From assembly GCA_920105625.2 (NCBI GenBank), contig OV050030.1, forward strand, positions 80,689,400-80,753,399: a stretch of 64,000 nucleotides of DNA. The letters are read 5' to 3'. This document shows, piece by piece, positions 1 to 9,770 of the stretch (position 1 is the first letter of the stretch; each line of letters opens with the position of its first letter). The notes beneath the pieces are model-generated. The model was not told the origin of the DNA, did not search any database, and was given only the letters and a program-made list of their open reading frames with translations. Origin of the DNA: Clusia tigrina (Eukaryota; Arthropoda; Insecta; Diptera; Clusiidae). A program made the translations under genes and the position numbers.

Positions 1-1303
1 CTATAAATCCTACATTACCAGTCACACGTACTTTCGGCCTAACTTTTACTTCCTATTTTTTAGCTTTCCAGTCTACTGGCCTCGACTGGGCCGCTGGAAG
101 TTTCCCTGGTTCCTTTGTTGGAATTGTCTATCCCTGCATTCCGCTGCCCGATGTCCCATCCATCGACATGAGAAGCATTTCAACCCCTGTTGGTTGTTGC
201 CTATCCTTGGTTCACTTCTAGAATTCCAATTTGGTCGCTGCTGACCACTCCCAGTGTTGAAAGGATTTCTTCCTTGGCTAATTTCTTCCGTTGAATTAAC
301 TCGTGGACTACTACCCATGCTGTCCCGCAAGGGTGGATCCGGGCGCCTCGTACCTGGCTGCCTTCTACTTTGATCCCATTTAGTGTCTATTTGGCACTGT
401 CTACTTGCCTCATGACCATATGTTTGGCACTCCATACAGTGGGGCGTATTTTTGCGTGTAATGCATTCATCCCTTGTATGACCTGGCTTATGGCAGAACG
501 AACATGTGGGTGCCCTCTTTACAAACTCCCTGTGCGGATTTCTCTAATTCACGGCTCTGCTGTCGGAGACACCGGGATTATACGCTCCTCTGTATATGTT
601 TGGGACGGTATTACTTCCTTCTCTATCCATGACAGCGGCAGTTAAACTGTCCTGTCTATTCTCGAACATATGTATTTCCTCCAAACCGGCCGTACTCCGT
701 TCCACGAGGACTTGTGCTCTAATTGCTTCTTCTACAAGTTCCTCCAGATTTCCTGTTCTGCTATTCAGCATATGCATCTTTAGAGCGGAGTTACGGAGGC
801 CCACTACGAAAGTTGTTACCACCGACTTGTCAACTTCGTATAATAGTGCTGTATCTCCAACGCCATTGTACTTATTTTTTATTAGTTCCTGGGCCAACAT
901 CCGAAGTGACTCCAAACGCCTGGCAAAGCCGCGTATGTCTTCCCCTGCCAGATGTTTCCCGATTCTAATCTCTTGGGATATGTCTTCCTGAGTTCTATCC
1001 TTTAAATAGGTTCTCTTCAGAAGGCCGTAAAGCTCATTCACACTGGCGAATTCTTTCGGCAGCACAAGGTTGCATGCATCTATAACCTTTGCTTAATATG
1101 CATGCACCAAATAACCTTTGCTTAATACAGTCGAAGAAATCCTGTAACTCATCAGGGCTTATGTTCCGCTTTGCAAGCTCACAACCTTGAATGAGCCTAC
1201 TGAGTTCTGACCTTAAATATTCTGAAGCACCACCAGTAAACACAGGTACTAGCCTGGCCACTGCCTTTGAAATCTCACCTATACCCATCTTTTCTATTCT
1301 GCC
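1..1303 (-). pseudogene. gag: gag of element A (broken, 3' end outside window)
   Basis: Structural polyprotein fragment of a retroelement. Reading on the minus strand, 1288-1034 gives the N-terminal capsid part and 1065-544 the capsid core, with a retrotransposon gag-like stretch including ELYGLLKRTYL. The region 645-73 encodes two CCHC zinc knuckles, one ending CFSCRWMGHRAAEC, followed by a basic, Gln/Asn/Arg-rich tail. The region is closely related to 51257-52300 of element B, which was used to recognise it. The reading frame is broken near 1065 by a local duplication and again near 545 and 435. No functional capsid is expected. Confidence 0.8.
1069..1131. repeat. Short imperfect tandem duplication inside gag A
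   Basis: The phrase ATAACCTTTGCTTAATA occurs twice, about 34 bp apart, with a TGCATGCA motif beside each copy. It lies where the two gag frames meet and explains the break between them. Confidence 0.75.
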
Positions 1304-2291
1304 CGTAAGTGATTCTTTTCAAAATTAAGGACCAACATCGGTTTTTCCTGTTGCACTGCTTTCTGAGCCTTCAATGATTCGTTAACTTTATTTGACAATT
1401 GCTTCGAATGCCAATTCATAAAACCATAATCTCATTATGACTACACAGTTTTTTCTACAATACATATTTCTACAAAAAAAATACACTCAACTCATACATA
1501 ATTTTTTTATTTACGCTGGTTGCAAATAAAAATACCAACATTATCCGACTTCTTAATCTAATGATTTGATCATAACAAATTTATTAAACAGTTTCCACTC
1601 TAAATTCTATCTTTATATATATTTTCTGCTTTACTTGTTTTCCATCACAAGTTCCATATCCGGTGTCCATTAAGTCCTTCCAGCGTCCATTAAGTCCCTC
1701 CATCAATGCAAATTGGTCCTTGACTTCCTCACAGACACTACTTGATTTCCTTTCACCAAATAACTTGAAAATTCCCTTAAATAATCCCATATGACTACCC
1801 CAAATTCAATGAGTCCCCAAATAAACGCATAACAGTATACCAAAATACGGTTTATTCATATTTACATTTATTTTGTTCCACAAAATTATTACCAAAAAAT
1901 TTTTACACCCAAAGAAGTATATTACAGCAGAATCATACGCATTTTCATGCTCTGTTGAGCTGTGTCGCTTTTCGGTGCGAAATATTGGTTCAACATTGCT
2001 GCGCAAATTGTAGTTTCGCAACTACACAAACTTTGATGCAACAACACGTGTTGTAAACACTTCTTGAAGTATTTTCGCCTAATACCCTAAGCTCAAAAAG
2101 CCAAATATTTAAATCAAATGTTCTATGTTTGTTTTCAAATAATATAAATTTAGAACATCAGAATTTAAACAACACAAAAACAATTTAAATGTTTTAATAC
2201 AGACTACATAGCCTTATAAAAAATATAAATGTCCCTCACGACAAACAAATTCAAATCCCCTACAAAAAAAATCCTCACAGCTAGGATGAAC
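1304..2291 (-). other. 5' leader region of element A
   Basis: AT-rich sequence between gag and the inserted LTR element. The part around 2010-2100 matches 59520-59600 in the leader of element B (shared 'actttgatgcaacaacacgt'). A 68-codon minus frame at 1584-1790 begins MGLFKGIFKLFGERK; I do not recognise it, and no equivalent was found in element B. Nothing else here looks coding. Confidence 0.55.
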
Positions 2292-2295
2292 ATAC

Positions 2296-2952
2296 TGTTA
2301 CGAAATTGCCCTCTTGACAATTTACTCTGTTACAAAATTGCCCTCCGGACAATTTACTCTGTTACAAAATTGCCCTCCTGACAATTTCTCTAACTATCTG
2401 TACTCGGACTCGTACCGCTGGATTGTGTAGTAATCAAACAATCGCTGGTTAAATTAAAATAATTAGCTTTATTTAATTATTGTTATTTACACATTTAATA
2501 TTAGGCTTAAAGTTTACTTAGTTATTATTTGCACTTTATTTCACAAACCATTAGTCACTTTATTTAATAAGTAATTTCATCACTTTATTTAATAATGAAT
2601 TTCATCACTTTGCAAAATTACAAATACTGCTAATACTGCTGCTTAGATTAAAATGCCTGATGTATACACTTTTACGATCTCTGATCTACTGTCCTCGACT
2701 TTCAACAGTCTTGTCGCTTTTATAGTTTTCGAAAGGTTGGTGTAGAAACTTCCACGCTATTCTCGTATATTCTAGAAGCTTCTATCCTCTTCGACAGAAG
2801 TCGAGAATATTCTTTTTGATATTACCGACAGATGGTTCTTGAATAAGCTTTTATTCGAATAGTTCGCATCTTGACTCACAGGGGGCATTCATTCTCCAGA
2901 TGGGATCCTAAAAATATGCTATCCCGTTTCACTGATATGCAATCACGTTTCA
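2296..2952 (-). repeat. 3' LTR of the deleted Ty3-type element
   Basis: 657 bp, TG...CA. The end at 2296 carries three tandem copies of a 32-bp repeat starting TGTTACAAAATTGCCCTC. A purine-rich tract (AAGCGGAGGGCAG on the minus strand) lies just inside at about 2953-2965 and is the likely polypurine tract. Confidence 0.9.
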
Positions 2953-2963
2953 CTGCCCTCCGC

Positions 2964-3503
2964 TTAAACTTGTTCGTCCCGAACAAGGATAGTACTGCAA
3001 CCTTTATAAGGAGATAGCCTCTCTAAATGAACGACTTTCATTTTGCTCCTGACATTTCTCGTCCACTGGATGCGGTATCTAACATCGTTGATCCGATTTA
3101 TCACCTTATAAGGTCCTTCCCAGTGTGTTTGCAGTTTTGGCGATAATCGACTTTTCCTTTGCCGATTATGAAGCATAACTAGTTGCCCTTCCTGAAATCC
3201 CTTAGAGTTTACTCGTACATCATATCTCGCTTTCCTTTTATCACTCATCAGTTGCGTACGATTTCTGCTGTTTCCATGAATTTCATTCAACTGTGCTCGT
3301 TTTTTAGGTATACAATTGCTGCATGGAAGTACTGTAGATGACTCTTTAGACCATTCTTTCGCTAGATCGTCGGGTACCTTTTTATTAGCTCGTATCTTGC
3401 TTTTCGCGACGCGCGGTTGCCTCTCACAGTTTACAATTGCTGAGATTCTCTGGCACTTTACCTTCTTTTTCTCTATGGTTTCAACGGTATTTGAAATATT
3501 CAC
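2964..3503 (-). CDS. Integrase C-terminal tail of the deleted Ty3-type element
   Basis: A 179-codon minus frame. Residues about 120-170 carry the typical end of a Ty3 integrase (SPKLQTHWEGPYKVINRIND ... VVHLERLSPYKG), a small barrel-like DNA-binding region. The N-terminal half is basic and of low similarity to anything I know. The catalytic integrase core, RNase H and RT that should precede it are absent; it begins only 18 bases after the gag-protease stop. It is probably the remainder after an internal deletion. Whether it is translated is unknown. Confidence 0.75.
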   Translation of the reverse strand: MNISNTVETIEKKKVKCQRISAIVNCERQPRVAKSKIRANKKVPDDLAKEWSKESSTVLPCSNCIPKKRAQLNEIHGNSRNRTQLMSDKRKARYDVRVNSKGFQEGQLVMLHNRQRKSRLSPKLQTHWEGPYKVINRINDVRYRIQWTRNVRSKMKVVHLERLSPYKGCSTILVRDEQV

Positions 3504-3521
3504 TACTTTTTCTGGTACGAT

Positions 3522-5339
3522 TCAGCTCTTATGCTTCCCAACATCTCCGCCCATTTTGACCCGTATAACTGTCTCTGACTTGGGTCCGATTTTTGTCCAT
3601 CGCGATACAATGACTTGTTTAACAACTCCATACTTATCATCACCTATAAATAACGGTATTTCGGTGTTCGCATATTTCAGTACTCGGCTTTTAAAATCTA
3701 GTGTGAATCCATTCCGAATCATGAAATCCACACCTAAGATTACTTCATCCACAATATCCGCAACTATAAACTCGTGCTTCACTGTTGTGGTGCCGATAGT
3801 GATTTTCCGTGTAAGTTTTCCAAGTACCGGTGCATCATCTCCAGTTGCCGTACGCAAACTTATTCCCTGAAGCGGCTCGATTCCCCGAACGAGATCCCTT
3901 CTGATTATGGAATGTGATGCCCCCGTATCCAATGTTACCACAACTTTTCTTCCGCTTATTACACTGTTGACAGTTAGGCTGTTATTTTTCCGCGCCATCT
4001 GAGAAACGAAGATTCTTGGGCCATCAGTTGTGGGAGTCCGTTCATTTCCCGGCTTGACAATCTTTTCCGATTCCCTAATTCGGACTTTGTCTTGCTTTGG
4101 CAATCTTACCGGAGCGTGTGTTGCATAACGTTTCCATCTCAACTGACAATCACGAGCCATGTGCCCCACATCACCGCAGGTAAAGCATTTGCCCGTGAAA
4201 CTTTGTCTGTTCTCGACTCTTATCTGACGGGCTGTGCATTCTGACCGACACACCAATGCTGCTGTCTCTGATAACAAAGCGCTAGCTACTGTCTCCATAT
4301 ATGTAGCTTTCGGATTAGTTATCGCAGAACGCTTTATCTCCGCATCGCGAATGCCATATACGAAGGTGTCCATCATACACCTCTCAGTGATCTCTCCTGG
4401 GTAGGCAAGATGAGCCAACCGCTCCACTTCCGCCGCAAACTGTTGAAGAGACTCACCACTCTTTTGTACACGTGTTCGTAACTCTACTTGGTACATCTGC
4501 TTCCGGTGTTCACTACCATACTTGCGCTGAACGGCATTCATTAAGCTTTCATAGCAGTCTCGCTCACTTTCTGAGATAGTTTGAAGCACATCAGCGGCAG
4601 CACCTTTCAATGAAACGGTTAATGCAGCCACTTTTTCGCGAGCACTCCAACCATTTGTGCTAGCGGTAGTCTCAAACTGCATTCTGAAGACACTAAATGT
4701 CGTGGTTCCATCATAGGTAGGAGGCTTCAGTTTTATTGAGGATAAAGCTGGCACAGGCAATGCACCTTCCTGTAGTAGATTAATTCTTTGTTCTATTTGT
4801 TGCTTAAATTCATTCTGCCTTTGTACTAAAGATTTTTCGAACGATTCTTGCCGTGTCTCAATTTCACAAACCTTCCTGTCTACCATCTCGGACATTTCTT
4901 TCATCTGCTGTGAGTTATTTTCCACTAGTTGAGTAAGTCGTATTTCACTCTGCTGTAACTGTTCTTTGACATCCTCTTTGACTGCTTGTTTGAGCGATTC
5001 AGCACTCTTTTCTACGTCCTCTTTGACGGATGCAACACTCTTTTCGACTGCTTGAGAACTTTGATGTAACTGCTGCATATCCTGTTTAAAGGATTGCATT
5101 ATCCCGATAAGTGCGCTCATGTCAAAGCTACCCGTGTTAGGTTCTTGTGGTGTTTCTTCGTGGCGATATGTCGTTGGCTCTTCACACTGGAATTCATGCT
5201 CATCGACGTCTATACCCTGCTCCTCTAAAGTGCTTCTTAGTCTCACCTGCAGCTCCGCTTTAAGCCCTTGTGTTTGCAAATTTAAACGCTCAAGCTCCTT
5301 CTTGAGCTGCTCCAATCGCAGTTTTTCGAATTTAACCAT
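3522..5339 (-). CDS. gag-pro: Gag-protease polyprotein of the deleted Ty3-type element
   Basis: An open frame of 605 codons starting with ATG about 40 bases downstream of the 5' LTR. Residues 1-45 resemble a SAP-like helix-loop-helix; about 75-200 is predicted coiled coil, rich in Gln, Glu, Ser and Lys. About 205-375 is a retrotransposon gag capsid domain (KPPTYDGTTTFSVFRMQFE). A CCHC knuckle (CFTCGDVGHMARDC) is near 395, and the aspartic protease motif LDTGASHS near 470. The frame is intact through the protease and then ends, with no RT following. It could still make capsid and protease and so could supply or hijack particles; that is inference. Confidence 0.85.
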   Translation of the reverse strand: MVKFEKLRLEQLKKELERLNLQTQGLKAELQVRLRSTLEEQGIDVDEHEFQCEEPTTYRHEETPQEPNTGSFDMSALIGIMQSFKQDMQQLHQSSQAVEKSVASVKEDVEKSAESLKQAVKEDVKEQLQQSEIRLTQLVENNSQQMKEMSEMVDRKVCEIETRQESFEKSLVQRQNEFKQQIEQRINLLQEGALPVPALSSIKLKPPTYDGTTTFSVFRMQFETTASTNGWSAREKVAALTVSLKGAAADVLQTISESERDCYESLMNAVQRKYGSEHRKQMYQVELRTRVQKSGESLQQFAAEVERLAHLAYPGEITERCMMDTFVYGIRDAEIKRSAITNPKATYMETVASALLSETAALVCRSECTARQIRVENRQSFTGKCFTCGDVGHMARDCQLRWKRYATHAPVRLPKQDKVRIRESEKIVKPGNERTPTTDGPRIFVSQMARKNNSLTVNSVISGRKVVVTLDTGASHSIIRRDLVRGIEPLQGISLRTATGDDAPVLGKLTRKITIGTTTVKHEFIVADIVDEVILGVDFMIRNGFTLDFKSRVLKYANTEIPLFIGDDKYGVVKQVIVSRWTKIGPKSETVIRVKMGGDVGKHKS

Positions 5340-5360
5340 TGTTTATTACAGGTACACAAT

Positions 5361-5378
5361 CCCACTTCTGACACCAAT
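5361..5378 (-). promoter_or_regulatory. Primer binding site, tRNA-Leu-like
   Basis: Immediately inside the 5' LTR the minus strand reads TGGTGTCAGAAGTGGG, close to the complement of the 3' end of an animal tRNA-Leu (from memory of tRNA sequences). This sets the element's orientation. Confidence 0.6.
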
Positions 5379-6035
5379 TGTTACGAAATTGCCCTCTTGA
5401 CAATTTACTCTGTTACAAAATTGCCCTCCGGACAATTTACTCTGTTACAAAATTGCCCTCCTGACAATTTCTCTAACTATCTGTACTCGGACTCGTACCG
5501 CTGGATTGTGTAGTAATCAAACAATCGCTGGTTAAATTAAAATAATTAGCTTTATTTAATTATTGTTATTTACACATTTAATATTAGGCTTAAAGTTTAC
5601 TTAGTTATTATTTGCACTTTATTTCACAAACCATTACTCACTTTATTTAATAAGTAATTTCATCACTTTATTTAATAATGAATTTCATCACTTTGCAAAA
5701 TTACAAATACTGCTAATACTGCTGCTTAGATTAAAATGCCTGATGTATACACTTTTACGATCTCTGATCTACTGTCCTCGACTTTCAACAGTCTTGTCGC
5801 TTTTATAGTTTTCGAATGGTTGGTGTAGAAACTTCCACGCTATTCTCGTATATTCTAGAAGCTTCTATCCTCTTCGACAGAAGTCGAGAATATTCTTTTT
5901 GATATTACCGACAGATGGTTCTTGAATAAGCTTTTATTCGAATAGTTCGCATCTTGACTCACAGGGGGCATTCATTCTCCAGATGGGATCCTAAAAATAT
6001 GCTATCCCGTTTCACTGATATGCAATCACGTTTCA
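5379..6035 (-). repeat. 5' LTR of the deleted Ty3-type element
   Basis: 657 bp, nearly identical to 2296-2952, including the three 32-bp repeats at 5379-5475. The flank ATAC follows at 6036. Confidence 0.9.
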
Positions 6036-6039
6036 ATAC

Positions 6040-6320
6040 ATAGACCGCCCGATCATACTGACGGTTTATGGTTCCAAGCTGCGTGCAACAGCGCAAACGC
6101 GCCTGTATGTTGCGACTATGGCGCCTTCAGGGTTGCAGAAGTATCAACTTAGATTACGCTATTATACACTCTACTCACCATTATTTTATTTGATGACATC
6201 TTTATCTTAGGGTCCTCTGTCCTTTTGGGTCCTTTGACTTTCGTTGCAGGATGCTTCCCTGGTTCAGGTTCCTCGCCCTGGGATTCCTCCAATAAGTCCT
6301 TTAGACCGGCTGCGCCAAAA
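6040..6320 (-). other. Leader and primer binding site of element A
   Basis: Non-coding. 6040-6160 matches 59745-59880 of element B. The primer binding site TGGCGCAGCCGGTCTA (minus strand) lies at 6302-6316, four bases from the LTR end. Confidence 0.7.
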
Positions 6321-6827
6321 TGTTGGGGTGTCCTTGCTGGTCGTCGAGAGACGTCCTGTCTCGGTTCGCTGGGCGCGTAGCTGAAAACACTAAACCACTA
6401 GCTCTAAAAGATACACAGAGACACGTTTTGGTTTCAAAGATAATAATCACAAGACTTTATTTCTTACAAATACTAATTCTTATATACTATTTCTTAACAC
6501 TCATCTCAGTCTGTGAACTGACCTTTCTGGTGTTCCACACCTGCTAATTGGTGTCAGTCGGTCAAGCCAACTGACCTACTGTAAAAGTATTGACGGTGCA
6601 TTCTAAATTACAATGCCCTGCGTCGATACGACTGCGGATCTGTAACACCCTAAAAGTTTACATCATAAATATTGCATTAATACTATTAATTTACAATAAT
6701 TAGACCCTAAAAGTATGTGCTACTCTTTCACAACTTTAGCACATACTAATCCCACATAAAGTGTGGCATCTTTTAGGAGTCGATGCTGTGAGTCAACTAC
6801 TCGTAGGTAGCTTGATTCTAACTCACA
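6321..6827 (-). repeat. 5' LTR of element A
   Basis: About 507 bp, TG...CA, beginning TGTTGGGG on the plus strand and ending ACTCACA. Both ends match the LTR of element B (60029-60584). It lies inside RT sequence of a non-LTR element that continues from 6838. The partner LTR is outside the window, so no target duplication can be checked. Confidence 0.75.
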
Positions 6828-6837
6828 ATAGGATGTA

Positions 6838-7735
6838 GAATATGGTGGTGCGGCCGATCTTGACATACGGCTCCGTGGTTGGGAGGAAGCTCTCAGCTAG
6901 GGCTACAATCTCAGAAAACTACAAAGAATCCAGCGCATCACGTGCATTGGAATTACAGGAGCCTGCCGCACTTGTCCGGGGGTTGCTTTAGACGGGAATC
7001 TAAACATTATCACTATAGATCTTTATACTTATTGTATTTCCGCCCAAAGTGCATCAGAACTCAGTATCCTCAAGAACCGACTTCCTAGTTCGCAATCTGG
7101 ATTTTGCGGGCTGTGTTAACACAGTTCTACCAAGCAGGAATAACTGGAAGTAGATAAAGATGCTCGCGGAGGGGGATTTGCCCATTTTCACCGATGGTTC
7201 CAAGATGGAATCTGGGGTGAGTGCTGGAATATTTTCAGAACCTCTAAATTTTCTGTTCTCCTTCAAATTGCCATCGACATCAAGTGTCTTTCAAGCAGAG
7301 GTCTTTGCAATTTGGCAGGCATTTAGGACGTTACAGGGGCACAAGCTGACCAAAAACATATCCGTATACTTCGACAGCCAAGCGGCAATAAAGGCGCTAG
7401 CGTCATATTTTACCAGCTCTTAGTTGGTCGGTTCCTGCAGGGAGGAATTTAAATTATTATCAGGAAATAGTATTATATCGCTTGTCTGGGTTCCAGGAAA
7501 CAGGAACATGGAGGGCAACGAGAGGACTGAGCAACCTCATAGCTGCCTGCACAGGTCATTGGACTATTGGCACACACTCTGAAATGGGCAATCCGTTCAA
7601 TGCTCATTGCAAGAGCTGTAAATACCCACAGGAGAAAGAAACATCGTGCAGTTTCTTTGTGATTGACCAGCCCTCGCTCGCTTGAGACTCTAATATCTCG
7701 GAAGTCATTTTATGGATAGTCTATGGCATTATGTT
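6838..7735 (+). pseudogene. Non-LTR retrotransposon fragment: RT end, RNase H, C-terminus (inverted copy)
   Basis: This is an inverted copy of the element repeated in the array (compare 9930-11085). It starts in the RT thumb (MVVRPILTYGSVVGR), has an RNase H start (FTDGSKMESG at about 7188) and catalytic-region residues YFDSQAAIKAL near 7370, and ends with the Cys/His-rich tail (CKSCK). Several stops and frameshifts are present. At about 7735 it jumps, after loss of roughly 540 bp of the 3' UTR, to sequence matching the reverse of 9345-9395. RNase H in a non-LTR element suggests the I or LOA groups. Confidence 0.8.
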
Positions 7736-8020
<285 letters not shown>

Positions 8021-8149
8021 ATATATAAATTCGAGATTGAAATGTGAAAATCGCATGCGGATTTTGTTTAGAATATGCGGAAAGCGGAAAGTGAGAAAAT
8101 TCACTGCGGAAAGTTATGTAGAATTGTAAATTTTTTTAATTTTCTCATC

Positions 8150-8940
8150 CTATTGGAGTGTATTCTTTTATTTCATTGTTTAGAACTCATTCTAAGAAAC
8201 ATTATTGCGTCCAGTTTTGTATTTTATAGCCGTTCCTCGTTTTCTTCACTTGCCCTTCAGTAAATATTCGCCCGAACTTTTCATCCAAAATTTGGATACA
8301 AAATTTCTCGAACTGTACTAGATGACGCAAATATTTTATTGTATTTAAACATTCTATGAACATTCTTGAGTTTTTCATTTTCGAGCCGAAATGTCTTTTT
8401 AAAAAATTCATTCATTTTAATTCTTCATTCCTTTTATTTCTGCAAATTGGTTGTAAGCATACGCTACTACTTTTGTTTCTGATTTAGTTCAATTTCCCGT
8501 TCCAAAGCTCCTATTTGAAGATTAAGAGCACCATTTTCAATGTCTCTACACCCATCACGATGTTCGATAATAATAGGTTGTTCATCGTTGCAGAGTTGTG
8601 TGGAACTTTCCTCTTGTAAAGACTTTTTAACGCTTGGGACTGCATCGGGTTTTAGCTTCCGTACATTTTTTTCGGTAAATCTGATTCAACATAATATGAC
8701 ATGATCGTTACAGCATTAAGTACACAGCTGACACGAGTTGCAACTCACCCATTTCAAATTTAAATTTCTTTCGAAGTCTTAATTTTTAAAGGGCAATTCT
8801 GTTCTTCTTAGTAATGGGTCGGCTTCTTTCGCAAAAGCAAATCCAGCAATTCAATTGCTCCGGATTTCTTGGAAACATAAAATAATGTATTATTTTTCTA
8901 GAACCTGTTTTACCAATCAAATACAAATATTTTTACAGAC
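8150..8940 (-). pseudogene. P-element-like transposase N-terminal remnant, copy 1
   Basis: Read on the minus strand, 8930-8640 shows a decayed THAP domain: F-x-FP-x-x-PEQLNCW (MFPRNPEQLNCW) and, in another frame, RKLKPDAVPSV, which fits the AVPxxF-type end of THAP domains. A heptad-like stretch follows (ALNLQIGALEREIELNQ, near 8500). Then, at 8411-8202, comes ECLNTIKYLRHLVQFEKF and GRIFTEGQVKKTRNG, which resembles the start of the P transposase catalytic region. THAP plus leucine zipper plus FTxGQ is the order in P-element and THAP9 proteins. Stops occur throughout. A GTGAGT after 'DFERNLNLKW' could be a splice donor. Confidence 0.6.
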
Positions 8941-9770
8941 AATTCAGTTTAACCTCAAAATATAATATATTCAAATGTATTCCCAAAAATCTTACTTTTT
9001 TGCGGCTATCTTTCTTGCAACTGTCTATTGTACACTTAATTTCTTGCAAAAATCCAAAAGAAGCTTTTTAAGTTTTTCTTTTTTCACTTAAAGTATTTAA
9101 TTTCACTTTTATTTCACTTGAACACTTTAAAACAAAAGGTTTTCGCGATAAATTGCTCTTTCAATGCAGATATGCCAAACCTCAAAATATTAATATATTT
9201 TCTTTAAGATCTGTTCAAAGACAAGAACGATTTATCATACTTAGTTCAAAGCGGCACGTAAAATATATTATTTATGAATGAATTAAAATATCTGCGTAAA
9301 AATATATTAATATACATATATAGCGAATTCCAGTCATTGGTGATACAAAAGGCAACATAAAAACAAATAAATAGACTTGATTTCATAGAGCATAGGTTGG
9401 CAACTCTTAGATGTTCAACATTGACGTTATCTAAAGGGACATCCTGTGCATGGCGACAATCTGTTCTTTATAATTCTTGGATTGTATGCGGTTCCATCCA
9501 ACTATGATGACTCATCATTGATGAGTCATCATAGTTGTCATCTCTTCATAATTGTTATAAATACTTAATTCTTATTCTCTTAAAATTCTACTTTTAATAC
9601 TATTTTACCTATATACTTGTTCTTGTTTTTATTTTTAAATATTTATGTCTTTGGTGCTGGCGGACGTCCCATTGCTGTATTTTATTTATCAGTCTTCAGT
9701 ATTAATTTTCACAAAACCATTAATTTATTCACAAAGAAAGTGTCAAGCTATATCCTCATTGTAGGTAGGT
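8941..9770. other. Spacer of tandem unit, copy 1
   Basis: AT-rich, no credible coding frame. It contains the perfect palindrome at 9500-9536 and, at its right end, the TACCTACC motif and 3' UTR of the non-LTR element. I see no gene. Confidence 0.5.
9500..9536. repeat. 37-bp perfect palindrome (18-bp arms, 1-bp centre)
   Basis: The arms are AACTATGATGACTCATCA and its exact reverse complement around a single T. Each arm contains an AP-1-like TGACTCA. Copies 2-4 have only the left arm and the inner part of the right arm, then diverge (TTGATGAGACGG). Confidence 0.95.

Larger units (their letters stand above)
2296..6035 (-). mobile_element. Internally deleted Ty3-type LTR retrotransposon, complete ends, TSD ATAC
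   Basis: Two LTRs of equal length (2296-2952 and 5379-6035, each 657 bp, TG...CA) flank about 2.4 kb of internal DNA. The host sequence ATAC is duplicated at 2292-2295 and 6036-6039. The LTRs differ at only a few positions seen by eye (for example cattaGtcac/cattaCtcac), so insertion is recent. The internal part encodes gag plus protease and then directly the integrase tail; RT, RNase H and the integrase core are missing. It is therefore a non-autonomous deletion derivative. A solo LTR of the same family lies at 42495-43116. Confidence 0.9.
1..6827 (-). mobile_element. Errantivirus-like Ty3/gypsy element A (5' half, interrupted)
   Basis: The minus strand reads 5' LTR (6321-6827), primer binding site, leader, then gag running off the left edge. 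It belongs to the same family as element B at 45087-60584: gag, the leader around 2010-2090 and the LTR/primer-site region are all clearly similar. Only the 5' half lies in the window. It is split at 2296-6035 by a second LTR element with its own target duplication. Gag carries frameshifts, so the copy is dead. The PBS type (TGGCGCAG...) matches the 297/17.6/ZAM group of fly errantiviruses; this is family knowledge, not tested here. Confidence 0.8.

Noticed and set aside
3316..3870. 184-codon plus-strand frame
   Set aside because: Antisense shadow of the gag-protease and integrase-tail frames, with no recognisable domain.
6302..6316. Nuclear tRNA gene at the GGCTGCGCCA sequence
   Set aside because: Only the primer-complement segment next to an LTR is present; there is no cloverleaf. 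The same applies at 5361, 12190 and 60010.
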